Source of the DNA: Leptodactylus fallax
Lineage: Eukaryota > Chordata > Amphibia > Anura > Leptodactylidae
DNA: 64,000 bases
Reading direction: 5' to 3'
Assembly: GCA_947044405.1 (NCBI GenBank)
Contig: CAMRHE010000067.1
Location: forward strand, 7,445,501-7,509,500
Shown: one piece after another, positions 39,301-52,307 of the stretch
How positions within the stretch are numbered: position 1 is the stretch's first letter
Layout of the letters: each line of letters starts with the position of its first letter
Notes under the pieces: model-generated
The model's database searches: none
Told to the model about the DNA's origin: nothing
Seen by the model: only the letters and a program-made list of their open reading frames with translations
Position numbers and translations under genes: made by a program

Positions 39301-40193
39301 ATGATGACAAGGAGTACAGAGAACTGAACCGGTTTTTTGTGGACTGGTGCCACCAGAACCACCTGAAGATTAATGCGGGGAAGACCAAGGAGATGGTGGT
39401 GGACTTCCGTAAAGGCAGATGCCCTCCTAAACCAGTGGACATCCTGGGGACGGGCATCGAGATTGTGAACACCTATAAGTACCTGGGTCTGCTCCTTAAT
39501 AATAAGCTGGACTGGGCAGATCATATGGAGGCCCTGTACAGGAAGGGCCACAGCAGGCTCTACCTGCTTAGGAAGCTGAGAGCCTTTGGAATCCGGGGGG
39601 CACTTCTTAGAACTTTCTTCAACTCGGTAGTGGCATCAGCCATCTTCTTTGGAGTGGCCTGCTGGGGGAGCAGTATATCAACCAGGGACAGAAATAAACT
39701 TGACAAGCTGATTAGAAGGGCCAGCTCTGTCCTGGGGAGCCCACTGGACCCAGTGCAGGTGGTGGGTGACAGAAGGATACTGTCCGTGGTGAGCTCCATG
39801 CGGGAGAATAACTCCCATCCCATGCATGAGACTGTGATCGCGCTGGGCAGTACTGTCAGTGACCGACTGCTCCACCCTAGGTGTGAGAAGGAGCGCTATC
39901 GGAAGTCTTTCCTCCCCACCGCGGTTAGGCTGTACAACCAACACCGACCTAAGCGGAGATCATTACATACAGAGAACTGAAATATCTCTCTGCCTGTTAT
40001 ATCCCCCCCCCCCCCTCTGCTACGTCCTATCTGTCTGTCTGCTATTAATGTAATGCCTCTCACCTTGGAACATTCCTGTACATGTTGTATTTGTATTTGT
40101 ATCTGCTTATCTTATCTTTGCTGCTGTAACACACTGAATTTCCCCATTGTGGGACTATTAAAGGACTATTATTATTATTATTATTATTATTAT
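39301..40193 (+). mobile_element. LINE copy 2 with 3' end
   Basis: Its first 488 bp repeat 38571-39059 with only a handful of differences. It then continues through the ORF2 end (TGA at about 39978-39980) and a 3' UTR with GAATTTCCCCATTGTGGGAC, ending in (TTA)n at 40167-40192, a typical CR1/L2-like tail. The intact frame here reads VGDRRILSVVSSM and RKSFLPTAVRLYNQHR. Confidence 0.85.
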
Positions 40194-40723
40194 GAAATCT
40201 GCAGTTTGTGTGATGCATTTAATGTGTTATTTTTACTATCATTTTAATACATAATACTTGATCTTTTCTCATTATATAAACACTGATCAATCATCTTGTG
40301 ACTAATTGAACTATGAGAGAAAAAAGCAACATCACAAGAACTAATAAGCTGTATTCGTGGAAAGATTAGCAAGCTAAAGATAATATTCAATACACTCAAA
40401 CGTGGTAGCGCATTGTCGTGACCGAGAGCCGATAGATTTGTAGGGAATGGGGCAATTCAAACTATTCATATAAACGTCTTGAGTATCAAATACAACAAAC
40501 AAGTAGCTGTAGCAGTGCTGAATTTGTTATTTTACCTGCTGGTGTTGCATTGTTTGTCCACCATTAGGATACATATGTACTGGAAAAATTCTGGTTTTGC
40601 AACAAATTGTGTATATTGTCTCTGTATTGTTATATCACTGTTTGCATTATCCCTATACTGTGATAGCACTCTGTACATCTTTCCTGTAATGTTACATCAC
40701 TTTGTGCATTATCCCAGTACTGT

Positions 40724-41293
40724 GATATCACCAGGGTCGGTGATGCAACAGGTCGGGACCACTATTTTACTCACCCACCCGGCTCCTGCTCAACCCACTC
40801 TGCCTCCAGTGGGCCCTGCGCATTACGAACAGACGGTAAACAATGTCCAGACTTCATATTCTGACATTGTTCAGAATTCAGATCTAGTACGTGGCGCCCT
40901 TTAAAGGACCAAGCGGAGCTGGCCCTGGATAGGAGTGGGTAAGTGAATATCAGCATTACCTGTTGGAATAATTCAGCGGGTAATGCTTAATGTGGGGGCC
41001 ATAAAAGGGGGCAATGTCTTGTTTGAGGACCATAAAAGGGGACAATATCTCATGTGTGGGCCATAAAAGGTGGCATTGTACTATGTGGGGGCCATGAAAG
41101 TGGGCAATATACTGTGTGGGGGCCACTTGAGGGGGTATTATACTGTGTGGGTACTAATAAAGGGGGATTTTTGACCTGAAAATGGGTGGACAGTTCAGGA
41201 ATAGAGGGTTAACCAGAAAATTTTGATTATGGTGGCACCCATACATAACTTTGCTTGGGGCCCCCAAATGACAGACCCGCCCCTGAACATCAC
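40724..41293. mobile_element. hAT-like non-autonomous element (body 40732-41285)
   Basis: The tips are CAGGGTCGG and (reverse) CAGGGGCGGGTCTGTCATT. The flanks GATATCAC and AACATCAC match at 6 of 8 positions. Inside lie donor-like GGGTAAGTG (about 40938), a hairpin GCATTACCTGTTGGA...TTCAGCGGGTAATGC (40953-40987) and a minisatellite of GGGGGCCATAAAAGGGGGCA units. It is inserted into a ~56-bp CACTTTGTGCATTATCC tandem repeat. Confidence 0.65.
40985..41160. repeat. ~40-bp minisatellite (GTGGGGGCCATAAAAGGG)
   Basis: Four to five units of TGTGTGGGGGCCATAAAAGG + GGGCAATAT. Composition and GGGGGCCA core resemble the array at 54915-55530. Confidence 0.7.
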
Positions 41294-41524
41294 TGGTGGG
41301 CATTATCTGTAATGTAAAATCACTTTGTACATTATCCATTAACTATGTGTGACATCACGGGTCCTCTTCCTGAGGCCTGCCAATCAGCAGCTTCAGCAAC
41401 GCCGGAAGAGACCTGGGAGAGCAAACGAAATGGGAGGGAAGGGTCGACAACAGAGCAACTGGGACAGGTGAGTATGTATTTTTTTTATTTTTTTCACTGC
41501 TCCCGAACATATTTAAACGTTAAA

Positions 41525-42411
41525 AATTTAGCCTGGACAACTCCCTTAAGGTGGTCATGGTAGAGTGGGGCCCCACGCCTTGGGCATTCCGATCAGCTCA
41601 TTAGATTAAAAGTTGATTTTCTTGGCAGCAAGCTTGCTCTCCATTCACTTTGTTACTAACCTCCTCTATAACAGCCTGTAATTGGTTTAGAAGAGATTTT
41701 GGTGCATTGATGTTTACATAAGTGAGCTGGTGACGTATGCGAGCGGCCATTACAATACATCAGCACTCGAAAATCTTTATTTAAGCCGGTGGAGAATTTA
41801 TTCATGTCAAAACTCAGCTCCATAGTTTATCTTCCGAGTGAAAAGAATGTTTTCAGTCTCAGGACGAGGCTAAAGTACGTCTCCAAACGTTCTGGATGAA
41901 GCCAGTTTATGACCACAGGATCCCTTCTTCCATCTTATTGTCTGGCAAGCTCCCTAGATTATAAATCACAGGGAATGTATAAACCTGGGAAGCTTTATCT
42001 TTCTATCATATGCTTATTTGACAGCTCTTACTACAGCGCAGCCACCACCGAGCTATGTCACTCAACTTTATTAGATGGTTGGCCAGTGTAACTGGGGACG
42101 TCTGTTCTATAAAGTGAGTAGCCAAGGCCGGGTTTTCGGAATGTGTAAAACTCTTGGTTTCTTCAAGGGGTTATCCAGGCTTGGCTTGTTGGCTTTGTGT
42201 CCTGTACAGTGGCCAGGCACTAGTACTGCTGCTCAGCTCCAAATGAAGTCAATGGGCGCTGCGCCGAAGCAGCCTCATGCAGATGATATTTATGGCCTAT
42301 CCATATTGCTGGGCAACTCCTAAGTCAGTATGATACTATGGCTGTCATCCAAGAATATTTCAGAATCAAGAAAATTTGGTTCTGCTGAACAGACATGCTA
42401 AATCTGTACGT
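41525..42411. other. Intergenic with one MITE-like fragment
   Basis: CAAGGGGTTATCCAGGCTTGG at about 42163 and TATGGCCTATCC...GGGCAACTCCT at about 42289 are partial TTAA-type MITE arms. Nothing else is recognised. Donor-like ACAGGTGAGTATG lies just upstream at 41465. Confidence 0.45.
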
Positions 42412-43343
<932 letters not shown>

Positions 43344-44121
43344 ACTTGATGTGCCGACATTCAGTAACATATATTTACATTAGTACATTAGTACGGACTC
43401 CTTTACCTTTACCTATGCAAACATAATGTGATTTTAAGCACAGTTCATGTCTAGAAGACAAATGATGAGTTCCATAAATAACAATTTTCCAGAATAAAGC
43501 TTCTTTATATAGTTCATCATTAAATTTACATTACCAGGAAGGAGCGCTCCCCGGCCTAGTCCTGATTTATAGATTCCTGGAGAGTGTTTGTTTTTATAAT
43601 TAAGATTAAATACAGAAAAAAAAAAAACTTTTCAGGCTAAAAATACAAGTTGTGAAAATATCTTGAAGAGAGCACTATTAATGGACAGACTTGGGGAACG
43701 TCTGTAACATGAATGTGGGCATAGATCCAAATGTATTTACTTGACATGTATATTACTCATGCATGCTAAGAACTAAGCGATACAACAAATCCTGGTAAAA
43801 TAACTCAAATATTCTAGGATAAAATGAGATATGCCTGTTCATTCCATGAGATTTTAAAGTAAAAGTACATCTTAGATATATTTAGCTTGCTGGAAAATAC
43901 TCCGGATTTATACACAGTCCCATATAGCATAAATTCATGCAACTACAGTATATGCCATACTGCATGCTCTCATTGCCGGGTCCCCTGTTTGGTGTATATG
44001 ACAGGAGTGTAATAGAAGCGTGGGTATGGACAGAAGATCAGTAAAACAATATATTTGTGACATTACTCAACTTTTTCTGAACACCATAGTGGCCTAGTGA
44101 TTTTCTATGTGGAAGTCCATA
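43344..44121. other. Intergenic, nothing recognised
   Basis: AT-rich sequence; no repeat or coding signal supported. Confidence 0.5.
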
Positions 44122-44337
44122 CAGTGGGGAAAAAAAAGTATTTAGTCAGCCACTAATTGTGCAAGTTCTCCCACTTAAAAAGATGAGGCCGGCCTGTAAT
44201 TGTCATCATAGGTAGACCTCAACTATGAGAGACAAAATGAGAAAACAAATCCAGAAAATCACATTGTCTGATTTTTTAAGAATTTATTTGCAAATTATGG
44301 TGGAAAATAAGTATTTGGTCAATAACAAAAGTTCATC

Positions 44338-45240
44338 TCAATACTTTGTTATATATCCTTTGTTGGCAATGACAGATGTCAAACGTTTTCTGTAAGTCAT
44401 CACAAGGTTGGCACACACTGTTTCTGGTATGTTGGCCCATTCCTCCATGCAGATCTCCTCTAGAGCAGGGATGTTTTGGGGCTGTCGCTGGGCAACACGG
44501 ACTTTCAACTCCCTCCAAAGGTTTTCTATGGGGTTGAGATCTGGAGACTGGCTAGGCCACTCCAGGACCTTGAAATGCTTCTTACGAAGCCACTCCTTCG
44601 TTGCCCTGGCGGTGTGCTTGGGATCAGGGGCGTAACTACCGGGGTAGCAGTGGTAGCAGCTGCCACAGGGCCCGGGACATTACGGGGCCCCGCGGGCCCC
44701 CGCTGCTTTTTTTTTTTTTTTATTATTAATAGTCCGTTACCTGCTGGAGTAACCCCAGCAGGTAACAGGCCCTATATACTTACCGATCACCGCTCCTGCT
44801 CTCCCAATACTCTTCTGGAACATCCAAATGCTCTCTAGCAAACTTCAGACGGGCCCGGATATGTACTGGCTTAAGCAGGGGGACACGTCTGGCACTGCAG
44901 GATCTGAGTCCCTGGCGGCGTAGTGTGTTACTGACGGTAGCCTTTATTACGTTAGTCCCAGCTTTCTGCAGGTCATTCACTAGGTCCCCCGTGTGGTTCT
45001 GGGATTTTTGCTCACCGTTCTTGTGATCATTTTGACCCCACTAGGTGAGATCTTGCGAGGAGCCCCTGATCGAGGGAGATTATCAGTGGTCTTGTATGTC
45101 TTCCATTTTCTAATTATTGCTCCCACAGTTGATTTCTTCACACCAAGCTGCTTGCCTATTGCAGATTCAGTCTTCCCAGCCTGGTGCAGGTCTACAATTT
45201 TGTTTCTGGTGTCCTTCCACAGCTCTTTGATCTTCACCAT
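44338..45240 (-). pseudogene. Tc1 transposase broken by a hAT-like fragment
   Basis: ATG is at 45240 ([20 protein letters not shown]), with an HTH ([20 protein letters not shown]) and the GAPRKIS hook. A frameshift lies near 44990. RARLKFAREHLDVPEEYWES is followed by foreign sequence at 44803-44627. The C-terminal part resumes up to ANKGYITKY and TGA (44338-44340). The part with the first two catalytic Asp residues is lost. Confidence 0.88.
44627..44803. mobile_element. hAT-like fragment inside the Tc1 transposase
   Basis: It begins CAGGGGCGTAACTACCGGGG + TAGCAGTGGTAGC and GGGCCCGGGACATTACGGGG. It then has a T run, the hairpin GTTACCTGCTGG...CCCAGCAGGTAAC (44737-44767) and a minus-strand donor-like GGTAAGTA (about 44777-44784). 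No right tip or 8-bp duplication is present. The junction to Tc1 is near 44803. Confidence 0.75.
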
Positions 45241-45884
45241 AGTGGAGTTTGGAGTGTGACTGTTTGAGGTTGTGGACAGGTGTCTTTTATACTGATAACA
45301 ATGTCAAACAGGAGCCATTACTACAGGTAATGAGTGGAGGACAGAGGAGCCTCTTAAAGAAGAAGTTACAGGTCTGTGAGAGCCAGAAATCTTGCTTATT
45401 TGTAGATGACCAAAAACTTATTTTACACCATAATTTGTAAATAAATTCTTAAAAAAATCAAACAATGTGATTTTGTAGATATGTTTTCTCATTTTGTCTC
45501 TCATAGTTGAGGTCTACCTATGATGACAATTACAGGCCGGCCTAATCTTTTTAAGTGGGAGAACTTGCACAATTGGTGGCTGACTAAATACTTTTTTTCT
45601 CCACTGTATGTACTTTAAGGAAGGCAATGGGCCAACACAGACAGCTGAGGGCAAGTTATGTTCCCCTTGTTTTTCAACATTTTAGCATAGAGCACCCTCT
45701 TAAGCAGCCCCACGCCTCTCTAACAATCCACCAGTAATCATTAGTCATGAAGTTCATTAGCTTAGGCATTTACCCACGATCCAATAGAAAGTATAAAGCT
45801 GCTATTAAAGTGATGGAGCCCCCTAAGTTACTGGCCCCTGTGCAGCTTTATGGGATGTGCTAATGATATGTCTGCCCTTGCCTT

Positions 45885-46266
45885 TAGGGGTAGGCCATCA
45901 ATATTAGATCTGCAGGTGTGCAACATCCAGGATCCCCCCACAAATCAGCTGTTCTGAGGCTGTGTGATTCCTGGTGATGTTTACATGCTGGAAGCTGTTC
46001 TGCTCACTTGCTGTAGAAAGTTTAGTGTTAGGTTTAGGTACTGCAAAACTGTCCCATAACTTCAATGGGGAAGCACTGCAATACCTAAACCCACCTCTGC
46101 ACTTGTATGGCGCGTGAGCAGCGCAGCTTCTGGTATGTGAACATTACTGGGAGCTGCGCTGTCCCAGAACAGCTGATTTGTGGGGGTCCTGGCTATCAGA
46201 TACTAATATTAATGGACTATCTTAAGAACAGGCTATTGATATTGTAAAAGCGGATAACTCCTTTAA
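45885..46266. mobile_element. Fold-back TTAA MITE
   Basis: Left CCACAAATCAGCTGTTCTG at about 45939 pairs with right CAGAACAGCTGATTTGTGG at about 46166. The arms extend outward through ATCAATATTAGAT. The right end CTCCTTTAA is at 46266; the left end is decayed. Confidence 0.75.
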
Positions 46267-46387
46267 GATGAAGGGATGGTGGCTGGAGTGGAAAAAGATA
46301 ATGCCTTCTGGGCTACTGAAATAAAATGCCTTCTATCAAATCAAATATTCAGTGAATACAAGTCTTTCAACACTGCAAATATTACTT

Positions 46388-46696
46388 CTAAAGGGGTTGC
46401 CCAGGAATTACAGATTTCTGCCAGGAGGACAGGGAAGGTGAAAAATAAAAAAAGCCCATACTCATCTATCCATGGTGCTCCAGTGTCCCCCGTCTGCTGA
46501 GGCCAATCAGCGGCCTAAGGAAAGGACCTGGGATGTCACAGATGATGTATGTGAGTTCATTTCCTTAGGTTGCAGTGGTCATGTGCGGTGAGGGCTTCTG
46601 CTGAAAGAAGGCCCCGGGCACTGGACCGGACAGGTGGGTATGATTTACCTTCCTTGCCTTCTGGCAGAAATCTATAATTCCTGGACAACCCCTTAA
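46388..46696. mobile_element. Fold-back TTAA MITE (CCAGGAATTACAGATTTCTG)
   Basis: Left AAGGGGTTGCCCAGGAATTA pairs with right AATTCCTGGACAACCCCTTAA. Inner GCCAGGAGGACAGGGAAGGT faces ACCTTCCTTGCCTTCTGGC. TTAA at 46693-46696 is shared with the next element; the left target is decayed to CTAA. Confidence 0.8.
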
Positions 46697-47879
46697 CCCC
46701 TTCCCTACATCCACTGTAATAGTACAGCGGATGCCAGGTCTTTAAAGATGGTGGCCGCCATAGAAACCGGGTTTCCACTGTATTCTACAGCGGAGACCCA
46801 GCGCTAATGCCCGCAATCAAAGTTCACTCTTATCACAGGCATTGCAGGCCAGGACTCCCCCCCCCCCCAAAGAAAAAAAAATGGCCTCCGGAGCCAGTCC
46901 CTATCGTTGCAGGTTGGCTCCCATGCGGCGACCTATTCGTCTGAAAGCCTTGTCATTGCATTATAGCTATTGAGGCTGGTCTATGACCAGCCTCAATAGC
47001 TATGTAGCGAATCTCCCATAGACTACAATACAGTTGTATTGCAGTCTATGGGACTTGCAATCAAATGACTGCAGGTTCAAGCCCCTAGGAGGGGGGATAA
47101 TAAAATAATAAAAAAAAAATAAAAATAAAAAAGTAAAAAAAAAAAAAAACCCTAAAAGTTCAAATCACCCCCTTTCCCTAGAATACATATAAAAGTAAAA
47201 TATTACTGTGAAACACATACACATAAGGTATCCCTGTGTCAGAAAATGCCTGATCTACAAGCTTATAAAAATATTTTTCCCATACGCCGTAGCGGGAAAA
47301 AGAATCAAAATGCCAAACTGCTGTTTTTTTACTGTTTCGCCTCTGATAAAAATTTTTATAAAAAGTGATCAAAGCAGTAGACATTCCCCAAAAATGACAT
47401 AACTAAAAAGTACACCTTGCCCCGCAAAAAACAGATGCCCTATGCATCCCAGTACACGGAAGTATAAAAAAGTTACGGGTGTCAGAATATGGCGACTTTT
47501 AGAAAAAAAAAATTTTTTTGCAAAGTTTTAGATTTTTGTTAAAGGGTTAAAATGTAAATAAAACCATATAAATTTGGTATCCCCGGAATTGTACCAAAAC
47601 ATAGAATACAGGTGACGTGTCATTTTGGCTGCAGAGTGAACACCGTAAAAACGAAGCCTGTAAGAAAGTCGCACAAATGCACTTTTTCTTCAAATCCGCC
47701 AAATCCTGAATTTTTTTCCAGCTCCCCAGTACATTGTACAGAATAATAAATGATACAATCATGAATAAAAATTTGTCCCGCAAACAATAAGCCCTTATAT
47801 GACTCTGAGAGTGGAAAAATAAAAAAGTAGAGGAGTCGAAAACGAAAATCGGAAAATTCCTCCGGCGGAAAGGGGTTAA
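46693..47879. mobile_element. 1.2-kb TTAACCCCTT-type element
   Basis: Bounded by TTAA (46693-46696, 47876-47879), with ends CCCCTTCCC and (reverse) CCCCTTTCCGCCGG. The interior word TATAAATTTGGTATCCCCGG is, from memory, typical of a very abundant frog repeat. No transposase remains. The open frames inside are chance. Confidence 0.75.
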
Positions 47880-48480
47880 ATATTGAATTGAGAATTCTCA
47901 AAGCAGTAAACACTACAGTTCGCAGAATGTCTCACTTTATATGTATTATAACATTGACTACGTGAAAATGAGTTTAGATTGTAATTAGATGAGCTGTCAA
48001 TCAATTTTTTCATTAAGCTCCCCCTGTTATTAGCATAATGAGAAAGTAATTACAGCCTTGCTGTAACAGTAAATCCTTGCTTCATTACCAGTAGTTTTTG
48101 TGTCACTCTTCACCAGTAAATTACATTTTGTTTTACCCAATGGATCACACAGGTACGTTGAAATTGGGAAATGGGCATAAAATTATACATTCTAATCTCA
48201 CCTCAATGTGAGCTGTCACAGTAAATAGAAAGTACGGCAACTTTCGGAAAGGTCTGAAGAAAGGAAAAACTTTATATAGTTATCTTGTGTACAGTATACA
48301 ATATATGTATTAACTTGATATTATAAGGTAGTGGTCGCCAACCAGTAGCCAAACTGGGTCAGGACCCCCTGCTGTGTTTCCCACAAAAGGCAAAACTTTG
48401 GAGAGCTCTGCTATAGAACCAAGGCTGAGAGACCACCAAATGTTATACAGGAAGTCAAGTCTCCTGCTTATGGTCATATT
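47880..48480. other. Intergenic, nothing recognised
   Basis: AT-rich sequence, no supported features. Confidence 0.45.
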
Positions 48481-48489
48481 ATACATGTG

Positions 48490-49165
48490 GCACCTATCGA
48501 TATCTCTGAGGCTCTATTGTACCTCCATATGCCTCACGTTTTATATGTAGGCTTCTGATTGGAAAGTAAATATGCAAATAAATTCTGGGATTAAAGCTGA
48601 ACAAGAATATCTCCTCCAAAAAGAAGAGACACTTACCTACAAACAGCTGTTTTGGGGCTACCTTCCAAAAGGTGGTGCTAGAGCAATTTTTCCTTTTTTT
48701 CATCAAGGAAAACATCTTTCCATATTCTTTTCCCAGAATTTTTAGCAGAGCTTGTATAGACTGTAAATCTCTGCACACTATCAGACAGCCTGCAAAGATA
48801 CATGGTAACCCTTCTGACCTAAATGTATAGCCTCTCATTGAGCTAACCAGTACCCTGCTTCACACTGATGAGGGCCAATTACCGTTACATGGGTGTCTGC
48901 AGATGGGTCTCTCTTCCTTTAGGCGGAGATGTTTTGGTTTGGCTTCAATCCCAGATCAACTCATTAGACGTCTTAAAAGCGAGGCATTAATGTATTATAG
49001 AGAGATATCTTCCAAAGGTGGTGCTACAGCAAGGAGAACATATTTGTATATACTTTTCCGAGAATTCTTAGCAGAGATGCCATGGTCTATAAAACTCTGT
49101 ACACCAAATAGTAGCATACAAAGGAAGTCTCTGGACTGGGACATTTTATTGGTTCTCTAAAGGTG
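48490..49165. repeat. Two diverged direct copies of an unnamed dispersed repeat
   Basis: ACCTTCCAAAAGGTGGTGCT...TTAGCAGAG at 48658-48750 recurs as ATCTTCCAAAGGTGGTGCTA...TTAGCAGAG at 49008-49077, followed in both by CTATA(G/A)A...CTCTG(C/T)ACAC. No protein or terminal repeat is recognised. Confidence 0.6.
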
Positions 49166-49170
49166 TTTTT

Positions 49171-49610
49171 GTCTTTTCAGACCCCAGAGTATAATGATCG
49201 GAGACCCAGGGGAGCATACAAACAAAAAAAACAATGTAACTTACATCTTCCTGGCTCCGGTGCACTCCGGTGCGCTACTTCGGCCATCTTCAATGTTGGA
49301 CCAGATCTTGCGTGAGCCATGCCGGCATCGCGACGCATAATGATGTCGGCTGATGTCTGGGACGTCACCAAACAGGCCCGAAGCCTGCGGAGCACAGGAG
49401 AGGTAAGTAACAGTGTTTTTTATGTTCACTCACCTCCCCATGGCCTCCGATCATTATACTCAGGGGTCTGAAAAGACCCCAGAGTATAATGATAGCAGTG
49501 TATGTGGGCTTCGCGGTAGCGGATGCCACAGGGCTCCGGGTCCCGGGCCCCATAATGTCCCGGGCCCTGTGGCAGCCACTACTGCTGTTACCCCGGTATT
49601 TATGCCCCTG
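49171..49610. mobile_element. hAT-like element, left-truncated, with hairpin module copy 2
   Basis: The right tip, reversed, reads CAGGGGCATAAATACCGGGG + TAACAGCAGTAG, homologous to the elements at 44627 and 54233. The module at 49178-49493 has only half of the first hairpin (CTTTTCAGACCCCAGAGTAT), then GATCGGAGACCCAGG, a TAATGATGTCGGC core, donor-like AGAG|GTAAGTAAC (49403), and a closing hairpin (49450-49493, loop GAAA). Confidence 0.72.
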
Positions 49611-52307
49611 ATGGAACCATTGTAATGTTTTTTTTTGTTTTTAGCTTGGTTGCTTGCTCTTGGATTTATCAGTATAACTTTTAGAGTTATTTTCTTAATT
49701 CAGATTTTATTATCCATAAAATGGATAGCAATCATATATATATTCAATATTTACAAAACAATATCACCGAAAAGCTGAAAAGAGACAACACATGAAAGCA
49801 CCAGTGCAGTGAAGCTGAGGCTGGTGATTTAGTCTGCGTTTGTGCTCAGCAGTCCTGGCAGTATGAACAGAACACATTAGTAGAACAGCTCCATTGCCTG
49901 TAGAAACCCCCGGTGAGGTTTTGTAACTTTGTAATTATATTCCAGAAGGAATGGCATAAAGATCCACAGTACTAAAAGTCAAGTCAATGTTATTTTCTTC
50001 TTTCAGTTTCTAAAAGTCAAATGTCCTCTGGAGAATTCTAATTGTTTGCTGGATACAATGTAGTCAGCACAGCCCTGTATTGTCTTTGTCATGTTCGCAT
50101 CATTTTGTGATAATAAAGCACTTATATTTTTGCTTATTTAACCCATTGAAAACCAAACCATTTAGGTCTAAAGAAGCACTGGTAACAAAAACATATTTTC
50201 CCATCCCTACCCCCTTACTTTTTAGTATATTGCTTTCATATCTCTGCAGTTGACCATTCTATCAGCTTGGGATCAGACCCCGTCTTGACTTTTAGCTTTC
50301 TCTTTCTTTGCTCAGCTTTCAATCCAATGCTGACTCAGCACAGCATCACATGGGCAGCTAGAGACAGTACCATCTCTACTTGCTGGGGGACAGTGTAATT
50401 TTCCATCTCTCTATATTTTTCTAAATAATCTATGGTCTAACCAGTAGCCCAAAATGTGTCAGCGTCTTGTGTCTTGTGTCCATGCAAGAAATAAAGACCT
50501 GTTTTATCTATAAATTTACTTGACTGGACGATGGCTTACTTCCGTTTTTCTGTGCACTGGCTGCCAGAAGTTCCTTGCATCTGTTCACACCTGTTGAGTT
50601 GGAAACTTTGTGTATGTTTAAATAATATAAGTGGACATATATAGTTAGGAAGGCTGAACTGTGATCTCCTGTGTAACAGGAGCTGTCTAATCATCAGCAG
50701 TAGCTAGTGGTAGGAGTTTGCGTCCCCTTGTGGAGATCCTGTGTCCAACAGTCCAAAGTTCTGGTGTGACTTTTGCAAAGCAGAGAGGCATGCAGGTGAA
50801 AAAGAGATCACATGACCCAATTGTAGAGAAGGATCCCATGAATTTTCAGGTAGAAAGGAATAGCTAAATAAGGTAACCTTGGTAAGGTACATATTGGAGT
50901 AATAGATGTTGCTTTAAAGAGAACGTGTCAGGTCGATTTGGGACACTAAACAACCCACAGGTCCTTATGGACCGGGGGTTTACTGTCCCCAAATTGCCTT
51001 GTTTTAAAGCCATCCATGCCCACATTTAAGAAAACACAAACCTTTATATGCACCTATAGATGTGTCCGATGAGTCTCATCCCACTCATGCCCAAGGTCTG
51101 GTTCACTCTCACTGAAGTCCAGGTGTATGCTTCGCAGGAGCAATGAGGACACCAGCAGGGCGAGTATAAAGCTCTTTTATTTTTATTGTGAGCACGTATG
51201 GCTTTGCAACAGGACAATTTTTTTTTAGCCTTTCTACATTCTATCAATCATGTTTCTGTTTTTAGGTCAACATAGTATTATTGTGTATAGGACTAGTTGT
51301 ACTTTCTTTTGAAGCCATTTATGAGCACATATTTTGCATGTTTTCCAAGTGAGTCAGATTAGGTTATACATTGAAGGAAATGTATTTTTAATGATATTTA
51401 TCACCAGTCATCCTACATAATGTTAAAAGGTGTCCACAAATCTGGCAAGGGGTGAAACAACATTAGGTCAGAAAATGTTGGTAAATAAGTTGTGTTCCAA
51501 GCAAACTCTGTAGTCCTGTCTACTTTATCACTCAGATGGGCCTTGTCCATGACACCTCTTAAGTTACTTCATTAATTCAACATTGATCCTTGCAATGGCA
51601 GCAGAGATCACTGGAGACAAAACCTCCATCAATTACCACCAATTCTCTGCTGTATTAAAGACTAGACAGACCAGCTACAAGAGCTACATCGGTGACAATG
51701 AGCAGGGCCTTTCATTCTTGGTAACAGAACCCCGAGCTGGAAGCATTTACGAGGTCTGCATTAAATCTCTTCATCTTCTTAATACTGAAAATCTAGATGA
51801 ATAGAGCGACAGTTTTACACTACAAGATCAATCCTGGAAAAAAGTAATACAAGGAATTCTTCAGCAAGTTGTTCTCTTGGATATGTCCCAGTAAGTTCTC
51901 AAGGGTTTATAATGCCGATATATTGTAAATAAATCCAACCAATGTGAATCCAGAGGTGGCGCCATTTATGATACAAAATACAATAAAATATCAGGTAATA
52001 GAAGATGCTGAAAGAAAAGATATAAAGACTTTATGTCTAAAATGGTGATTTTTAGGGATGGATTTCGAGTGGCTTGTACAGATTCTTGCCCCCATTGAAC
52101 ACCATGGGGATGAATTAAAACACAAATTTCAAGGTAGATATTCTTGTCCTACATCAGTGCCTGACTCTACACATGTTTTATTGGCTAAAGGGGCACAAAC
52201 TCACACACCTACATCTTCCCAGAAGAGTGAAAGCTTACAGAGTCACAAAACGGAGTCCAACGCTGAAATCATGGTCAAGATTTTGAAAGTGTTTGAACAA
52301 GTTAAAG
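49611..52307. other. Intergenic; one MITE fragment, no gene
   Basis: TTAAAGAGAACGTGTCAGGT at about 50912 to TTGTTTTAAAGCC at about 51012 looks like a partial TTAA-type MITE. A 73-codon open frame at 51583-51804 is unrecognised. Otherwise nothing supported. Confidence 0.4.

Larger units (their letters stand above)
40588..41355. repeat. ~56-bp tandem repeat (ATCACTTTGTGCATTATCC), split by the hAT-like element
   Basis: Related units at about 40610, 40665 and 41310 contain TAATGTTACATCACTTTG, TGCATTATCC and a TACTGTGATATCAC-type end. The middle of the array holds the element at 40732-41285. Confidence 0.6.
44122..45606 (-). mobile_element. Tc1-like element with an internal replacement
   Basis: The tips are CAGTGGGGAAAAAAAAGTAT and (reverse) CAGTGGAGAAAAAAAGTATT, flanked by TA (44120-44121, 45607-45608). 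The arms share AGTCAGCCAC, GTGCAAGTTCTCCCACTTAA and CTGTAATTGTCATCATAGGT. This resembles a Tc1 family widespread in fishes, frogs and lampreys (from memory). The centre has been replaced by a hAT-like fragment. Confidence 0.9.

Noticed and set aside
51583..51804. 73-codon frame starting MILAMAAEITGDKTS
   Set aside because: Looks protein-like, but no family, splice context or conservation can be shown; left unannotated apart from mention.
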